From Malania oleifera (Eukaryota > Streptophyta > Magnoliopsida > Santalales > Ximeniaceae), in NCBI RefSeq assembly GCF_029873635.1, contig NC_080417.1, forward strand, positions 28,425,682-28,489,681: a DNA stretch of 64,000 nt, given 5' to 3'. Within the stretch, counting starts at the first letter, position 1. Every line of letters starts with the position of its first letter. Both the position numbers and the translations under genes were made by a program. This document shows, piece by piece, positions 35,246 to 46,469 of the stretch. Under the pieces are notes generated by a model. The model made no database searches. It saw only the letters and a list, made by a program, of their open reading frames with translations, and was not told the DNA's origin.

Positions 35246-36590
35246 ATGATGGCTCGAGTTGGTGTATCTCAATCGTGTGAGGGTAGGTTCTTTAAACCCT
35301 CTAATGTTTTCTGGTGAAAATTTTTCTGATTGGAAACTTAGAATGACTATCTTTATAAAATCATTGAATTGAAGGACTTAGAGAGTTATTTCTCAAGGGA
35401 ATATCGTGCCTATGCAAACTGTCAATAATGTTGATATTCCTAAATTTGAAATTGAGATGAATGAGAATGATATGAATTTATTGCAAATGAATTTTGACGC
35501 CATGAATATTCTATTTTATGCTTTAGATACTAATATCTTTCGTGAAGTAAGGGCATGTACAAACGCTAAAGAAATATGGGAGGAACTCAAAAAAAGGTAT
35601 CGAGTAACTAGGCAAGAAAAGGCTATCACTCCCACTGATTCAAGCTCAACGAATCATGGTGAAGAAAATTAGTGCCTTATAAATTTAACCGATGATGAGG
35701 TAAATTCGTCTCCTTTTGCTTTATCAAATAATCCTAGTAATGATTCATGTAATAAATCTTATGATGCATTTGATTTTGAATCATGTGATAGTTCTGATAG
35801 TGAAAGCATGCTAATTTATGAGGAATTGCAAATTGAATATGTTAGAACTCATAAGTCTCTTGTTAAAACACTTAAACGCTATATTTAGTTTTGAAAAACA
35901 AGAATGAGGCATCATTTAAAGAACTTGAATCACAAATCTTGTTAATAAAGAAAAGGATTTGAAAATCATGAATTTGGAAAACAAGGATGATATGTTGCCA
36001 AAAGAGCTTAAAGACGCAAGATCCAAACTTACAATTGAAAATGAAAAGGATCTTCATATCCTTGATCTTGAAAATAAAGCAAACAATATGACTAAAGAAT
36101 TTATGAAACTTCAGAATGTTTGCAAAGGTCTAAAGAACTTAAAAATTCAAGATCTAGAAAAGAAAATAGAAGACCAGTTTAAGATCATCCATACATTTAC
36201 TAGAGGTAAAGAAAACTTTGACAAGCTCTTAGGTTCACAAAAGATGACCTTAGATAAAAAAAATATAGGTTTTAATGGGATTGAAAATAGGAAAAGGAAG
36301 AACCTATATATGGGGTACTTTGTAAGAGAATCTAAACATTATGCTAGTACCTTCTCCAGTCCATACACTCACACCACATGTGTCTTGTGTAAAAAAAGGG
36401 GTACATAAAATTTGATTGCCCATTTAAAAGAAAAGGTGTGAAACCCAAACGAGCATGTAAAGTCAAAGAATCACCAACTCCTAACCCATCAAGAATCAAA
36501 GATAGAAAAATGGTATGGGTTGTTAAGAAAAACAAACCCCTTGAAATTCAAGGAAGAATTTACTCAAATAGGAATTACATGATCATATAA
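35246..36590 (+). pseudogene. gag: Copia gag, broken
   Basis: Degenerate nucleocapsid polyprotein gene. The start is ATGATGGCTCGAG at 35246. Downstream come a GENFSDWKLRM-like segment (typical of UBN2/DUF4219-type copia Gag), the LNAKA/ALD-like region ending NAKEIWEELKKRY (35406-35640), a Ser/Asp-rich patch, a Lys/Glu-rich coiled-coil region (about 35880-36240) and a zinc knuckle (CVLC at 36379-36390, distal Cys near 36420). Stops and frame changes break it several times. One is a single-base loss in the A-run at the zinc knuckle, where the usual His position reads Tyr. The basic tail runs to about 36590. It is not functional. Confidence 0.82.
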
Positions 36591-39024
36591 TTCTTCCTTA
36601 GCATTTAGGATTAGCTATAGGGGGTAGTGTTGACTAAAGGCTTAAGAAGTGGTTCGGGCTGAAAATGCAAAAAACTTAGTATATGTCCACTATTCAAAAT
36701 TTTACATACTAAGGATCTTGAAAAATTAAGCCAATATAGAAATTCAAGAAAAATAACCAATCTGAACTTAATGCATATATTCATTGGATAAAATATGAAA
36801 ACATTGGCTATAGCATACTTGAATGAAAATCTACTTCAAAATGGACATTACATCTTTGCCAGGTAAATAATTCTAAATACTTAACTCATGCTTAAAAATA
36901 AACATCCTAAGTTAAGCAACTGTTCTCCATTGCACAGAATTAAGTTTTAGGGAAATCCGTACCATACCACGATCACATCAGGTAAAGATCTATCCTCTCA
37001 TTGGTTTGTATCCTTGCTCCAAAATTGTGATCATATCTAAAGGATACATTCCAATCACCAAAGAGCGTCGATTACTAGTTATTCATATCCTCTACAATGC
37101 TCAATGCCAGAATAAGTTAGGACATATTCTTTAAAATGCTTATCTTGTACAATGTCCTGCTACTACCAAAATACTCTTCTAAATATAATAGATATTAAAA
37201 CTTTAAGAGTATTTATTTTAATTCGCTTCATAAGCTCTCAAACTTTAAATCAAATAATTTAGAGCTTCATATCCTTAGAAATGAGTTGAATGACTAAGTT
37301 CGCCTAGGTCTCAATCTAGAAGAAGAAACATATTTTAAAGGAAACCTATGCATGATCACAAAAAGTTCAAAGCCATTCAAATTTGTGCCTCTCACACGTA
37401 TTGTAAATCATAAGAAAAGAGGCAAATATAGGCTCAGAACTCTCAAAGAAATACTCATTGTGACTTTTTGGTCCTCTAAGCCTAAGCATCTTCAACCAAG
37501 ATTAAATCATGAAAAATCTAAAACACTTGGCTAAATAATTAGAAATGAAAAAGGCATAAAATGGATTAGCACATAACTGAGGGGGAGCATTTCACTTTCA
37601 TGGATCGACATAGCAAATTAAATGCTCTCATAATTATATTTTGTGTCTATATGCCTTATGAGATCTGAAGTGTGGCTAACTATCCATTGTCATTTAGTGT
37701 TCATGTTATCTTAATGGATGATATATATTTTATATGTATTGTTTATTGAGCTACCTAATTGCATGCGTAGTCTAGAATGCCCTCCTACATGACGGATGCA
37801 ATGGATGTGTATTGCGTGCTGGTAGTTGAAATAGATTCTCGCATGCTCAAAATGAATTAATTTGAATTGATTTCTTGAATCTATCAGGTTTTGGTGCATA
37901 AAAATTTGGGAAATGTTCAATTTATAGACGGCATGTTGCCGAAATTTCGATAGGAATTTTCTCAAGTAAAACCTTGTACATGGATGATTATGATAAAATT
38001 AATGTTAAAATATTTTTGAAAGGATGAGTGAAAGTCATTTGAATATATTAAACTTCATCCTTACATAATCATCTGGTAGTTAGGGGAGCTAAGCTCCATC
38101 CTTATAGAAAGAGTTTAAAGGACTCATATGCATTTTACGGATTTATTTCTTGTATATTGAGGCTCTTCTGTAGCCCTGAACATAATATCCAACTTTTATG
38201 ACTTTATACTTAGATATGAATTGTTCTTGGTTATGTGCTATACAGTACGCCTTAATATCTATTTATGATGCATTTGTGGCCTTTTGGGTTGACTATACTA
38301 ATTAGGTGACAAATATATATTTAGATACACATTTAGTATAGTTGGTCCAAGGAATCTAAAAATAACTGCTTATGATGCTTAGAAAATTTATTCTTGGCTA
38401 GTATATATGTAGTTCATCTCATTTTAACCATATCTTCAAATTGTTAGGGGGAGCAACTTAACTTAAAATTCTCCGGCTCTAAAATTCCTTAACAATTTTA
38501 GCACTTTCATTCATATTCTTAATGTATATATTGAGTTGTGTGCTTCATACTAATCATGAATGTTGGATGTATTTGAATCATAGCATGCACTATTTTGGCA
38601 TTTAAAGAATATCTTGCATGAATTGATAATGAGCTATTCTTGTAATCATTTAGGTCTTTGATTTATTTTTGGGACTTGCTTTACTTTCAAATGGCATGCC
38701 GCCGAATTTAAAAAAAAAAAAAAAAAATCTAAAAATTGAATCTTATATCTAAATGTTTTGTGTTTATTTTCCTACCTTAACCCCTTCTTGCTGATGTCAA
38801 AAAGGGGGAGAAGTGTCTAATGCAAAATTTGGAAAGTTAAATGTATCTCAGTTCATATTATCACTTCATACTATTTGAGCTTTAATTGACAATTAAAATT
38901 GAATGCATAATTTGTGTATGTTTGTCTTCATTCAAATGCCTGCACTTAAAATTCAAATTCTATACATATACTTAGGGGGAGCCTGTTTGGCATTGCCCAC
39001 TTTTGCAAGTTGTTTTGTCATCAT
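36591..39024 (+). other. Non-coding 3' internal region of the Copia-A element
   Basis: About 2.4 kb without domains, holding several purine tracts of the form GGGGGAG (near 37580, 38450, 38808, 38975). Repeated tracts of this kind upstream of the 3' LTR are typical of Sirevirus-like elements. A poly-A run lies at about 38709-38726. Confidence 0.7.
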
Positions 39025-39039
39025 AAAAAAGGGGGAGAA
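39025..39039 (+). other. Polypurine tract
   Basis: AAAAAAGGGGGAGAA directly before the 3' LTR start TGCTGACTC. Confidence 0.9.
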
Positions 39040-41003
39040 TGCTGACTCTATGAGTATGATCCTGTTTTGATTATGATAAAACCAATGTTTCTCACCTGTG
39101 CACTAAGCTTCTTGAACAGGTTTATCCTTAGTATACACTGTTGGTAGGAACTTAAGCAAGCCATACGAACTATAAAGATCAAGCTTCATTTATGGCGTCT
39201 AAAGAATCGAAAGACTGAAGACCTATTTTTCTATTGTATTTGCATTCATTTTTAATTGGTCTGTAATAGTAAATATAGGAAAAGGTCAGTAATAATCTCT
39301 ACATGTCATGCATATAGGCTAATTGTAAGCTCATAGACCGTAGAGAGACCTTAGGTCCCTATACATATGGACAAATAGTCCCCATTATCACTTGCACTAT
39401 CAGGGGATTGAATTGAAATGAATTGAACTAAAATAGGCAAATCTGTGAGAGGTTGGGACCGAACCTGTTGTGTTCAAAACACATCGGGCGCCCGAACCGT
39501 GGACAAGTCAACATGTTGACTTGGTTTCGGGTGATCGAACCAAAATGAATGCACTGTCCACGGGCGACGGAACCGCTGAGGTGACTGTTCTCACAAATTC
39601 AACCAACCGAACTTTATGTCAAAATGGCCCCGGGGACCGAACACATGAGTTCGGTTAACCGAATCATAGATCAGGCGACCGAAATGTGGACAAAATGATT
39701 TTTCTCCTTGGTTCAGCCAACCGAACATACACTCGGGCACTCGAATGTCCAAAAGAGACTTTTTCTATTGAGTTTATTCGGGCGAACGAACCAAGGTTCA
39801 GCCACCCGAAACCTCTCGGGTTGCTTATTTTTTTACTGAGGTTAAAATGCTCAAACAGGGTTAAAATTTCTAAATTGTTTTAAAACAATTTTATTTATGA
39901 CCCTTATGTCCTAAACGATTATATTTTGGCCAACTTCTATACATAGGGCCTCATTTGTGTTGATTAGCTCGAAATTAGTGAAATCATTAGCAAAAATCCT
40001 CTCAAACCCAAAAAGCTTATTTTGCCCAATCTTCTTCATGCTCTTATACACATTCCTTTGATTAATCTTAGCATTGTGAGAATTCTTATTAAGCTTATTT
40101 CTTTGATATAGATTGCTTAACACTCTCATTAGATTGGTTGCTAATTATTTGATTTTTAAGAGTTAAGCAAGAGTGTTTCCTATAGATTTAATTTGATAAA
40201 TCTTGTGTTTGGGAAAACTCATTAGCTTGTAGATCTTTGCATTGTTATCGCAAGATTCCTATAGCTATATTTTTGGTGTGCAAAATATTTTACAAGCTAT
40301 ATTTTTTTAAATAATTCTTGTGCTTATTTCATTTGAGGAAAATATTTTTGAGTTGATTTGAATATTTTTTGCAGCATCTTTGAAACCCTAATCTAGCATT
40401 GAGATTTGATATATCTACTTTCAAAGAAATAGCTTGTTAGAACACTCTTGAGCATATTTGTGATTATATCTTGTTGAATGTTGCTTGCACAAAACTCACA
40501 TCATGGAGCTTACAATTACCTATACTATTGATGTGTGGTTGATTGATTACATTTGGTACATATTTGCTTGATTGAGAAGCGTAATCACTGTACCCTGTTT
40601 GTATTATAAAGATACTGTTGTATTTCATGCGTGGTCTGAGGGGGCGGTAATCCAGTCCGGGAAGGATTGTTTAGGTTGAAATCAGCCCCGATAATTGACT
40701 TGGTGTATTAGGTGCCGCTCCACCTATCAAGTGAGCTTATAGTGTAATCCTTGTGCGGGTGTGCCAAGGCGGTGATGTAGGTAGTATTGGCCGAACCCCG
40801 ATAACATATCTGGTGTTAGTTAATTTTTCATATTTTATTTTCTGCACCTATATGTTTATGTTTATTCATTGAATATTTGTTTGAGTTTGAAATTGCCTAG
40901 ATTGACCCTAGGGTTGTGTAATACTGCTACTATTTATTTGACCTAGGGGAGAAATTTTTAGAATACCAATTCACCCCCTCTTGGGATTACACCAAAGCTA
41001 ACA
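39040..41003 (+). mobile_element. 3' LTR of the Copia-A element
   Basis: 1964 bp, TGCTGACTCTATGAG to CAAAGCTAACA. Array at about 39455-39830, TATACATAG box at about 39938, R/U5 hairpin at 40770-40800 (CGGTG/CCCCG, one mismatch), TTCACCCCCTCTTGGGA near 40970. It shows what the 5' LTR looked like before its nested insertion. Confidence 0.93.
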
Positions 41004-41734
41004 CACGTGAATCAAGTAAAAACCTATCAAGTCTGACTTCTCTATTTTATTTTTTTCACCAAATCTTGAAAGTCGAGGTGTGATCCTAAGAGGGGGGTGA
41101 ATTGGGTATTTTAAAAATTTATGCGGAAACTCAATCAATTCTTAATATGTTTTTCACACGCAATCTAACTATTTTAATAACAGTAGTGTTCTTAGAAAAT
41201 AAGTATATCAATATGGATACCCTTAAATATGACATTCACAGGAGATAAAAATCAATCCTGAAATATGAGACTGAGAGAGTTTATGCCATGATTTCAAAAT
41301 GTATTCAAACAACACAATAAGAATCAAATTCACAACAGATAAAAATCAATCCTTAAAAAGTTTATGCTATGATTTTGATATGTGATTAAACTACACAAAT
41401 AAGAATAAAATGTACAGAAAATAAGAATATGTATAAATATGAAACAGTTAGGGAAGAGGGTGACACCTAATTTTTTTACAAGGTTCAGAAATTCGTGCCT
41501 ACGTCCTTGCCTCAAGCAACTTGTTTTGAGCATTCACTAACTCTCTTTCGCTTGTCAACGATTCAATCCTAGAATCGCCAATATACACAAAGTAATCAAG
41601 AACTAATTTGTACAAGATCAACTCTCTAAAACGTACACAAGTAAAGCTTTAATTGTAAGAACCCGACTTGAGATAGGTGTATTAAGTAAATAAGAAAAGA
41701 GAAGGAAAATTAAAAATGGTAAAAATCAGCAGGA

Positions 41735-42050
41735 CTTGTCGACGAGGCTTCTTTTCTCATTGATAAAGTCCCTTTTGTAGCTCGTCGACAAGGATCAGTG
41801 GTTCGTCGACGAGGACATGCTGAGAGATTTTGGGAAATCCTAAAATCTCAGGCTCGTTGATGAGATCCACTTTGGAGTCGACGAAGTCTCTTGTACAACT
41901 TGGTGACGAGATTCAGTAGCTTATTGACAAGGAGATGCCGAGAGATTTTGGGAGATTCTAAAATCTTAGGCTCGACGACGAGGCCACCTTGGGATCGATG
42001 AACTTCCTTTTATGGCTCGTTGATGAGGACGCCATCTCATCGACGAGTCT
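41735..42050. repeat. TCGTCGACGA palindrome array in the 5' LTR
   Basis: Alternating GCTCGTCGACGAGG-like motifs and ~15-bp spacers, including a repeated GAGATTTTGGGA spacer. Most variants are CpG transitions. It ends about 20 bp upstream of the TATA-like box. Confidence 0.85.
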
Positions 42051-42109
42051 GGTTGGGTCAACTTGTTTGTAAATATTCTTGGCTTTGCTTAATGGTTAAG
42101 AAATCAAAA

Positions 42110-42110
<1 letters not shown>

Positions 42111-42146
<36 letters not shown>
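42111..42146. repeat. (TC)n pyrimidine tract downstream of the LTR TATA region
   Basis: About eighteen TC units about 40 bp after the TATA-like box. The 3' LTR has one at 51291-51313 and the Gypsy-C LTR has a (GA)n counterpart on the opposite strand (about 56674-56730). Confidence 0.9.
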
Positions 42147-43600
42147 GGATTTCGAGCCGTCTGTTATCGGAATCAACAATCCAACGTTGCTACTTGGATT
42201 AGGAAGAGAATCTCTTCGAGTATAGTGGATCGGAATTTCAGTTCGAGGATTTTCGGGTTTTGACCCAAAATCGAGGTAAGGGTACGATTTCGTTTTCGTT
42301 TCGGTATATATGTAGTAGTAAGAATTATAGTGAAGTATAGTTCTTTAATGTTTAGGTTTTGGGGACTCAGTTTGTAGTTTTGGAGCCGTAGAGCTCGTGT
42401 TTTGGTTTTCAAGTTAAGGTAAGGGGATTCTGTTTATATCAGGTATTTTTGAAATCGGAATCAGTAAACATGTAGTTTACAATTGTCTGTATGTTTTGGT
42501 TACTTATTTGGGAAAATCTATTGGGTGAAAATGCGAATTTTTCGAGTTACAGTGTTGGGGAAAAATTGGGGGTTTTGGGTATCATCTCTATTTCTGTTGG
42601 AAAATCATATGTTGTATACAACTGTAGTAATGAGATAGTCGTACCTGCATTTGTATTAAACTATATTCTAAAATTGGAAATAATATGATTTGTTGTATAC
42701 TCAAATAAGTGTGGAATGAATTGTTGTATGTAAAATGTTTCAGATTTTTGTAAAACAGTTATGACGACTAATTACTATAAGCTGGTGGGTATAGGAACAT
42801 GAGTTCCAAAATTGTTCCAGGTTTTGTGAAATTTGCTATGTCTCGGCTAATTATCATGGACAAACACCATGTCTCGACAAAATAGCAAGGGTGAGAGTGT
42901 CCGGCTCTATATCCGAGGGTGTGAAATATCCCTTGTTTGTTCCGGCTAGTCACCGATGGGTGTAAGTGGACACCGTATTAGCAACGATATCACTGTGGAG
43001 CTTCAGTTATTTCAGGATATCGGGTGCTTGAGTGTGATGAAACTGGACGTATGTTTGGTATCGTATGTACTGGAACTAGATTGTGAAAAATACTGAAACT
43101 GTATTGTGTTATGTTTTATGTCAAAACAAGACTTGTATGCCACATACTGATATAACCTGTTTTCTTCCTTACTGAGAGGTGTCTCACCCTGAATATACAA
43201 ATGTTTTTTAGGTCCTTCGAGTAGCCGAAACTAGCATCCTAGCATTCGGGAGCGTGGGTGTCGGTTAGCTACGTATAGTTCTTAAGTAAGTACTGATTTT
43301 TGTAACCGGGTTGTCATTGTTGGGTTATGTAGACACCCAGGGTATGTACTTTATTTTGGAGCGTAGACTCTAGTCATGTATAGACTCTGGTATGGTACGT
43401 TGTATGTATTGGAAAGAACATTTTCGCTGCGTATTTGATGTGTATGTATGTGTATGTGATTGTGTATAGGGTTTACGTGTACCCCACGGGATCGGACCCT
43501 CATTCAGTGTAGTATCATGTATGTTTTAAATGATACAGAGATAGGTTAGGTTACTAAATTCACAGCTGGGGCCCATTTGTGGGTTCAGGGCGTGACAATG

Positions 43601-43612
43601 TGGTATTAGAGC
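43601..43612 (+). other. Primer-binding site (initiator tRNA-Met)
   Basis: TGGTATTAGAGC starts four bases after the LTR end. It differs from the usual TGGTATCAGAGC by one C to T change. Confidence 0.88.
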
Positions 43613-43924
43613 TAACCAAGTTGTTAGGTCTTGTAGACTTGGTTAGGCATAGTTATGTGTACATACCAGAGTATAGGATGTAAGAAATGGGAAGAGTAGG
43701 TTAAGGGTTGTCTTGTTGCTAAACGGGGACTCATTGGCGGTATTATGTGTTTTTCCTAGAATGACGATTTCAGTAAAACCACGGCAAACCATTGATGGTT
43801 TCGTGTCAGTATGGTAGGATAGACCTAGACCCGTGAGAGTTGTTGTTCACATGATTAGCTTTCAATGATTGTGTTAACTGTGTATGATATAGGAATTCTA
43901 ACCGATTCTTATCCTATTTTCAGA

Positions 43925-44868
43925 ATGGAACCCAAGGATAACAACTTGGAAAGTGATTCCGAGGGGACTGCGAGTGATGAGTCTCCTTCCGTGGCTCAGG
44001 ATTTAACGAGGCAAGTTATGCGAGAGATCGGGCAAAGTGTTAGGAGACATGAGCACTCTCCTACTGCTACGGGTTATACCATAGAGAGGTTCACCTGCAT
44101 GCACCCTTTGATGTTTATAGGAGGACTCGATCTGATAGTAGCAGAGAATTGGGTGTAGAAGACCGAGAAGATATTGGAAGTTCTGCATTGCACTGACTAG
44201 TATAAGGTTCTTTATTCTACTTTTCAGCTAGCAGGAGAGGCTGAAAGATGGTGGATGGCGGTGAGTCTGCTTGAGAAGCAGAGAGCTGGTCCATCTGGTA
44301 TGACTTGGAGTCGCTTTAAGGAGGTATTTTTCGAGAGATACTTCCTGACTTCCACTCATGATGCGAAGGATGATAAGTTATCGAGCCTGACTTAGGGAAT
44401 CCTGATGGTGTAGAGATATGCTATAAGATATATTGAGCTATCTTGTTTCGCGCCATGTTTGGTCTTGAATGAGTATGAGAAGACTCAGAGGTTTGAGAAG
44501 GGTATGAGGAAGGACATTCGCAGGCATGTGGGTATGCTAGAGATTCGAGAGTTCTCTGTCCTGGTGGATAAAGTCACCATAGTTGAGGTTGACCTTTAGG
44601 GGGATGAGGTGGTACAGGTACAGAAGAATAGGCCAGTATCTTTTGGTTCTCAGACTGGTCCTCGACAGGAACAGTGGAAGAAGAAGAAATATGGTTCAGG
44701 TTATCCCAGAATACCGAACGACAGGGTCGTCAGGGGGATCCATCTTCTGTGCAATGTACCAGGTGCCATAAATGGCATGACAGTGAATGTTAGTTGTTAT
44801 AGGGTAACTACTACAACTGTGGCAAACCAGGCCATATATCCCGAAACTGTTAGGCACAGAAGAGCGAT
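43925..44868 (+). pseudogene. gag: Gypsy-A gag, broken
   Basis: Starts ATGGAACCCAAGG at 43925. It retains the Retrotrans_gag signature (AERWW, then WSRFKEVFFERYF, about 44230-44345) and a C-terminal pair of zinc-knuckle-like blocks at 44755-44850, the second of CX2CX4HX4C form. In-frame TAG codons are at 44156, 44198, 44393, 44411, 44597, 44791, 44800 and 44851. A frameshift lies near 44700-44722, just before the zinc knuckles. Not functional. Confidence 0.88.
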
Positions 44869-45485
44869 ATGCCTGCATCGAGCCAGAACTGGGGAAGTAA
44901 TCAAGTGCCTTGGGGAAACTATCAGGAAAACACGACTCCGGAAAGGGTGTACTTTCTTACTCCAGCAGATGTGGAACATGCAAGAAACGTGGTGATAGGT
45001 ACCATGTTATTGCTTTCGAATAAAACTGTTATTTTATTCGATTTGGGAGCAACCCACTCTTTTATGTCTGCAAGTTTTGTGAAACTGTGTGGGGTTGAAA
45101 CCCAGGTGATGGATGAGTGGTTGTCTATGGCTACACCTATTGGGAGTGTAACGATCTCTAGTAAGATATTAGGAAACTGCCCAGTGGTTATTCAGGGAAG
45201 ACTGCTACCGGGGAACCTAGTAATGTACGACATGTGTGGATTTGACGTTATATTGGGGATGGACTGGTTATTCTCTAGTTATGCGGTGATTGGTTGTCGT
45301 ATGAAGGTAGTAGTGTTCATACCTCCTCGGGAGCAAGAGTATGAGTTCGTGGGATCGTGTGTGCATTCGATGCCACAGATTCTGTCAGCTATATAGGCGA
45401 GAAGGCTACTGTTGGAGGGATGTCAAGGGTATCTAGCTTGCGTGAAGGAACCACCTCGGGATGATCTGAAGCTTAAAATATCCTA
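44869..45485 (+). pseudogene. pol (PR): Gypsy-A aspartic protease region, broken
   Basis: In frame with the zinc knuckles. The retropepsin active-site motif is recognisable (LFDxGATHSF, codons 45034-45063), but the second residue of the D-S/T-G triad is Leu (codon TTG at 45043), consistent with a TCG to TTG CpG transition. The flap/second-strand region GFDVILGMDWL follows near 45240-45275. TAG stop at 45394, then a frameshift near 45470-45486 before the reverse transcriptase. Confidence 0.85.
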
Positions 45486-46469
45486 GTGGTTAACGAATTT
45501 TCGGATATATTCCTGGAAGGCTTACCCGATTTACCTCCTGATCATGGGGTGGAGTTCGCTATTGAATTTCTGCTAGGCAAGGCACCGATTTCTAAAGCTC
45601 TATACTGGATGGCTCCAGCTGAACTTAGAGAATTGAAGGAGCAATTGCAGGAACTACTGGATAAGGGCTTTATTAGATCTAGTGTTTCGCCCTGGGGAGC
45701 TCCAGTCTTGTTCGTAAAGAAGAAGGATGGGTCAATGAGAATGTGCATTGATTATCGTGAGATCAACATGGTAACAATGAAGAACCGATACTCATTGCCT
45801 TGTATAAATGATCTATTTGTCCAATTGTAGGGAATGTAGGTCTTTTCAAAGATTGATCTACAGTTAGGGTATCATCAAGTGAAAGTTAGGACTGAGGATG
45901 TTGCGAAGACTGCTTTTCGAACCAGATATGGTCACTACGAGTTTCTGGTCATGCCTTTTGGGCTGACTAATGCCCTAGCAGTATTTATGGACCTAATGAA
46001 CAAGGTTTTCCATGAATACCTGGATCAGTTTGTAGTGGTGGTCATCGACGATATTCTAGTATATTCTAAGAGTTCAGAAGAGCATGGAAACCATTTGAGG
46101 TTGGTACTTCAGGTACTACAGGAAAAGAAGCTATATGCTAAGCTGAAGAAATGTGAGTTTTGGTTGAATTAGGTCACATTTCTAGGCCATGTCGTGTTGA
46201 AGGGTGGTATCTCAGTTGATCCTGGTAAGATAGAAGTAGTGGTTGACTGGGTGAAACTGAAGAGCATGCAGGATGTTCGAAGTTTCCTAGGATTGGCTAG
46301 GTATTACCGGTGGTTCATAAAGGGATTCTCTAAGTTATCTAACTCTCTAACATGGTTGACAAGGAAGTGTGTGAGATTTGATTGGACTGACGAGTGCGAG
46401 CAGAGTTTCCAGGAGTTGAAACACTGACTGGTCACTGCTTTGATTTTAACCATCTTATCTAGGGACGAT
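45486..46469 (+). pseudogene. pol (RT): Gypsy-A reverse transcriptase, broken
   Basis: Shows the RT domain blocks: [19 protein letters not shown] (about 45690-45745), [17 protein letters not shown], the MPFGLTNA block and the catalytic IDDILVYSK (Asp-Asp at 46047-46052). The usual residue before IDD is Phe or Tyr and is Val here. The C-terminal part SFLGLARYYRWFIKGFSK leads into RNase H. In-frame stops: TAG 45828, 45837 and 46170, TGA 46425. The reading frame runs straight to the solo LTR insertion at 46470 and resumes at 48510. Confidence 0.93.

Larger units (their letters stand above)
31827..41003 (+). mobile_element. Copia-A LTR retrotransposon, Sirevirus-like, lacking pol
   Basis: Bounded by two LTRs and a perfect CACGT duplication (31822-31826, 41004-41008). 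The 5' LTR is 31827-35193 (with a nested solo LTR), primer site 35196-35206, broken gag 35246-36590, non-coding 3' region to 39024, purine tract 39025-39039 and 3' LTR 39040-41003. The internal region is only about 3.85 kb, and no protease, integrase, reverse transcriptase or RNase H motif could be found, so it is a deletion derivative or non-autonomous. In roughly the first 145 bases the LTRs differ at about ten positions, mostly transitions, so the insertion is old. Confidence 0.93.
41654..43597 (+). mobile_element. 5' LTR of the Gypsy-A element
   Basis: 1944 bp, TGTAAGAACCCGACTTG to CAGGGCGTGACA. TCGTCGACGA array (41735-42050), a decayed TATA-like GTAAATATT (about 42069), a (TC)n tract (about 42111-42146) and the conserved ACTGAGAGGTGTCTCACCC (43171-43189). 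Confidence 0.94.

Noticed and set aside
41735-42050. CRISPR-like spacing of short repeats
   Set aside because: Repeats are about 10 bp, degenerate, at variable distances, inside a plant LTR; no CRISPR features.
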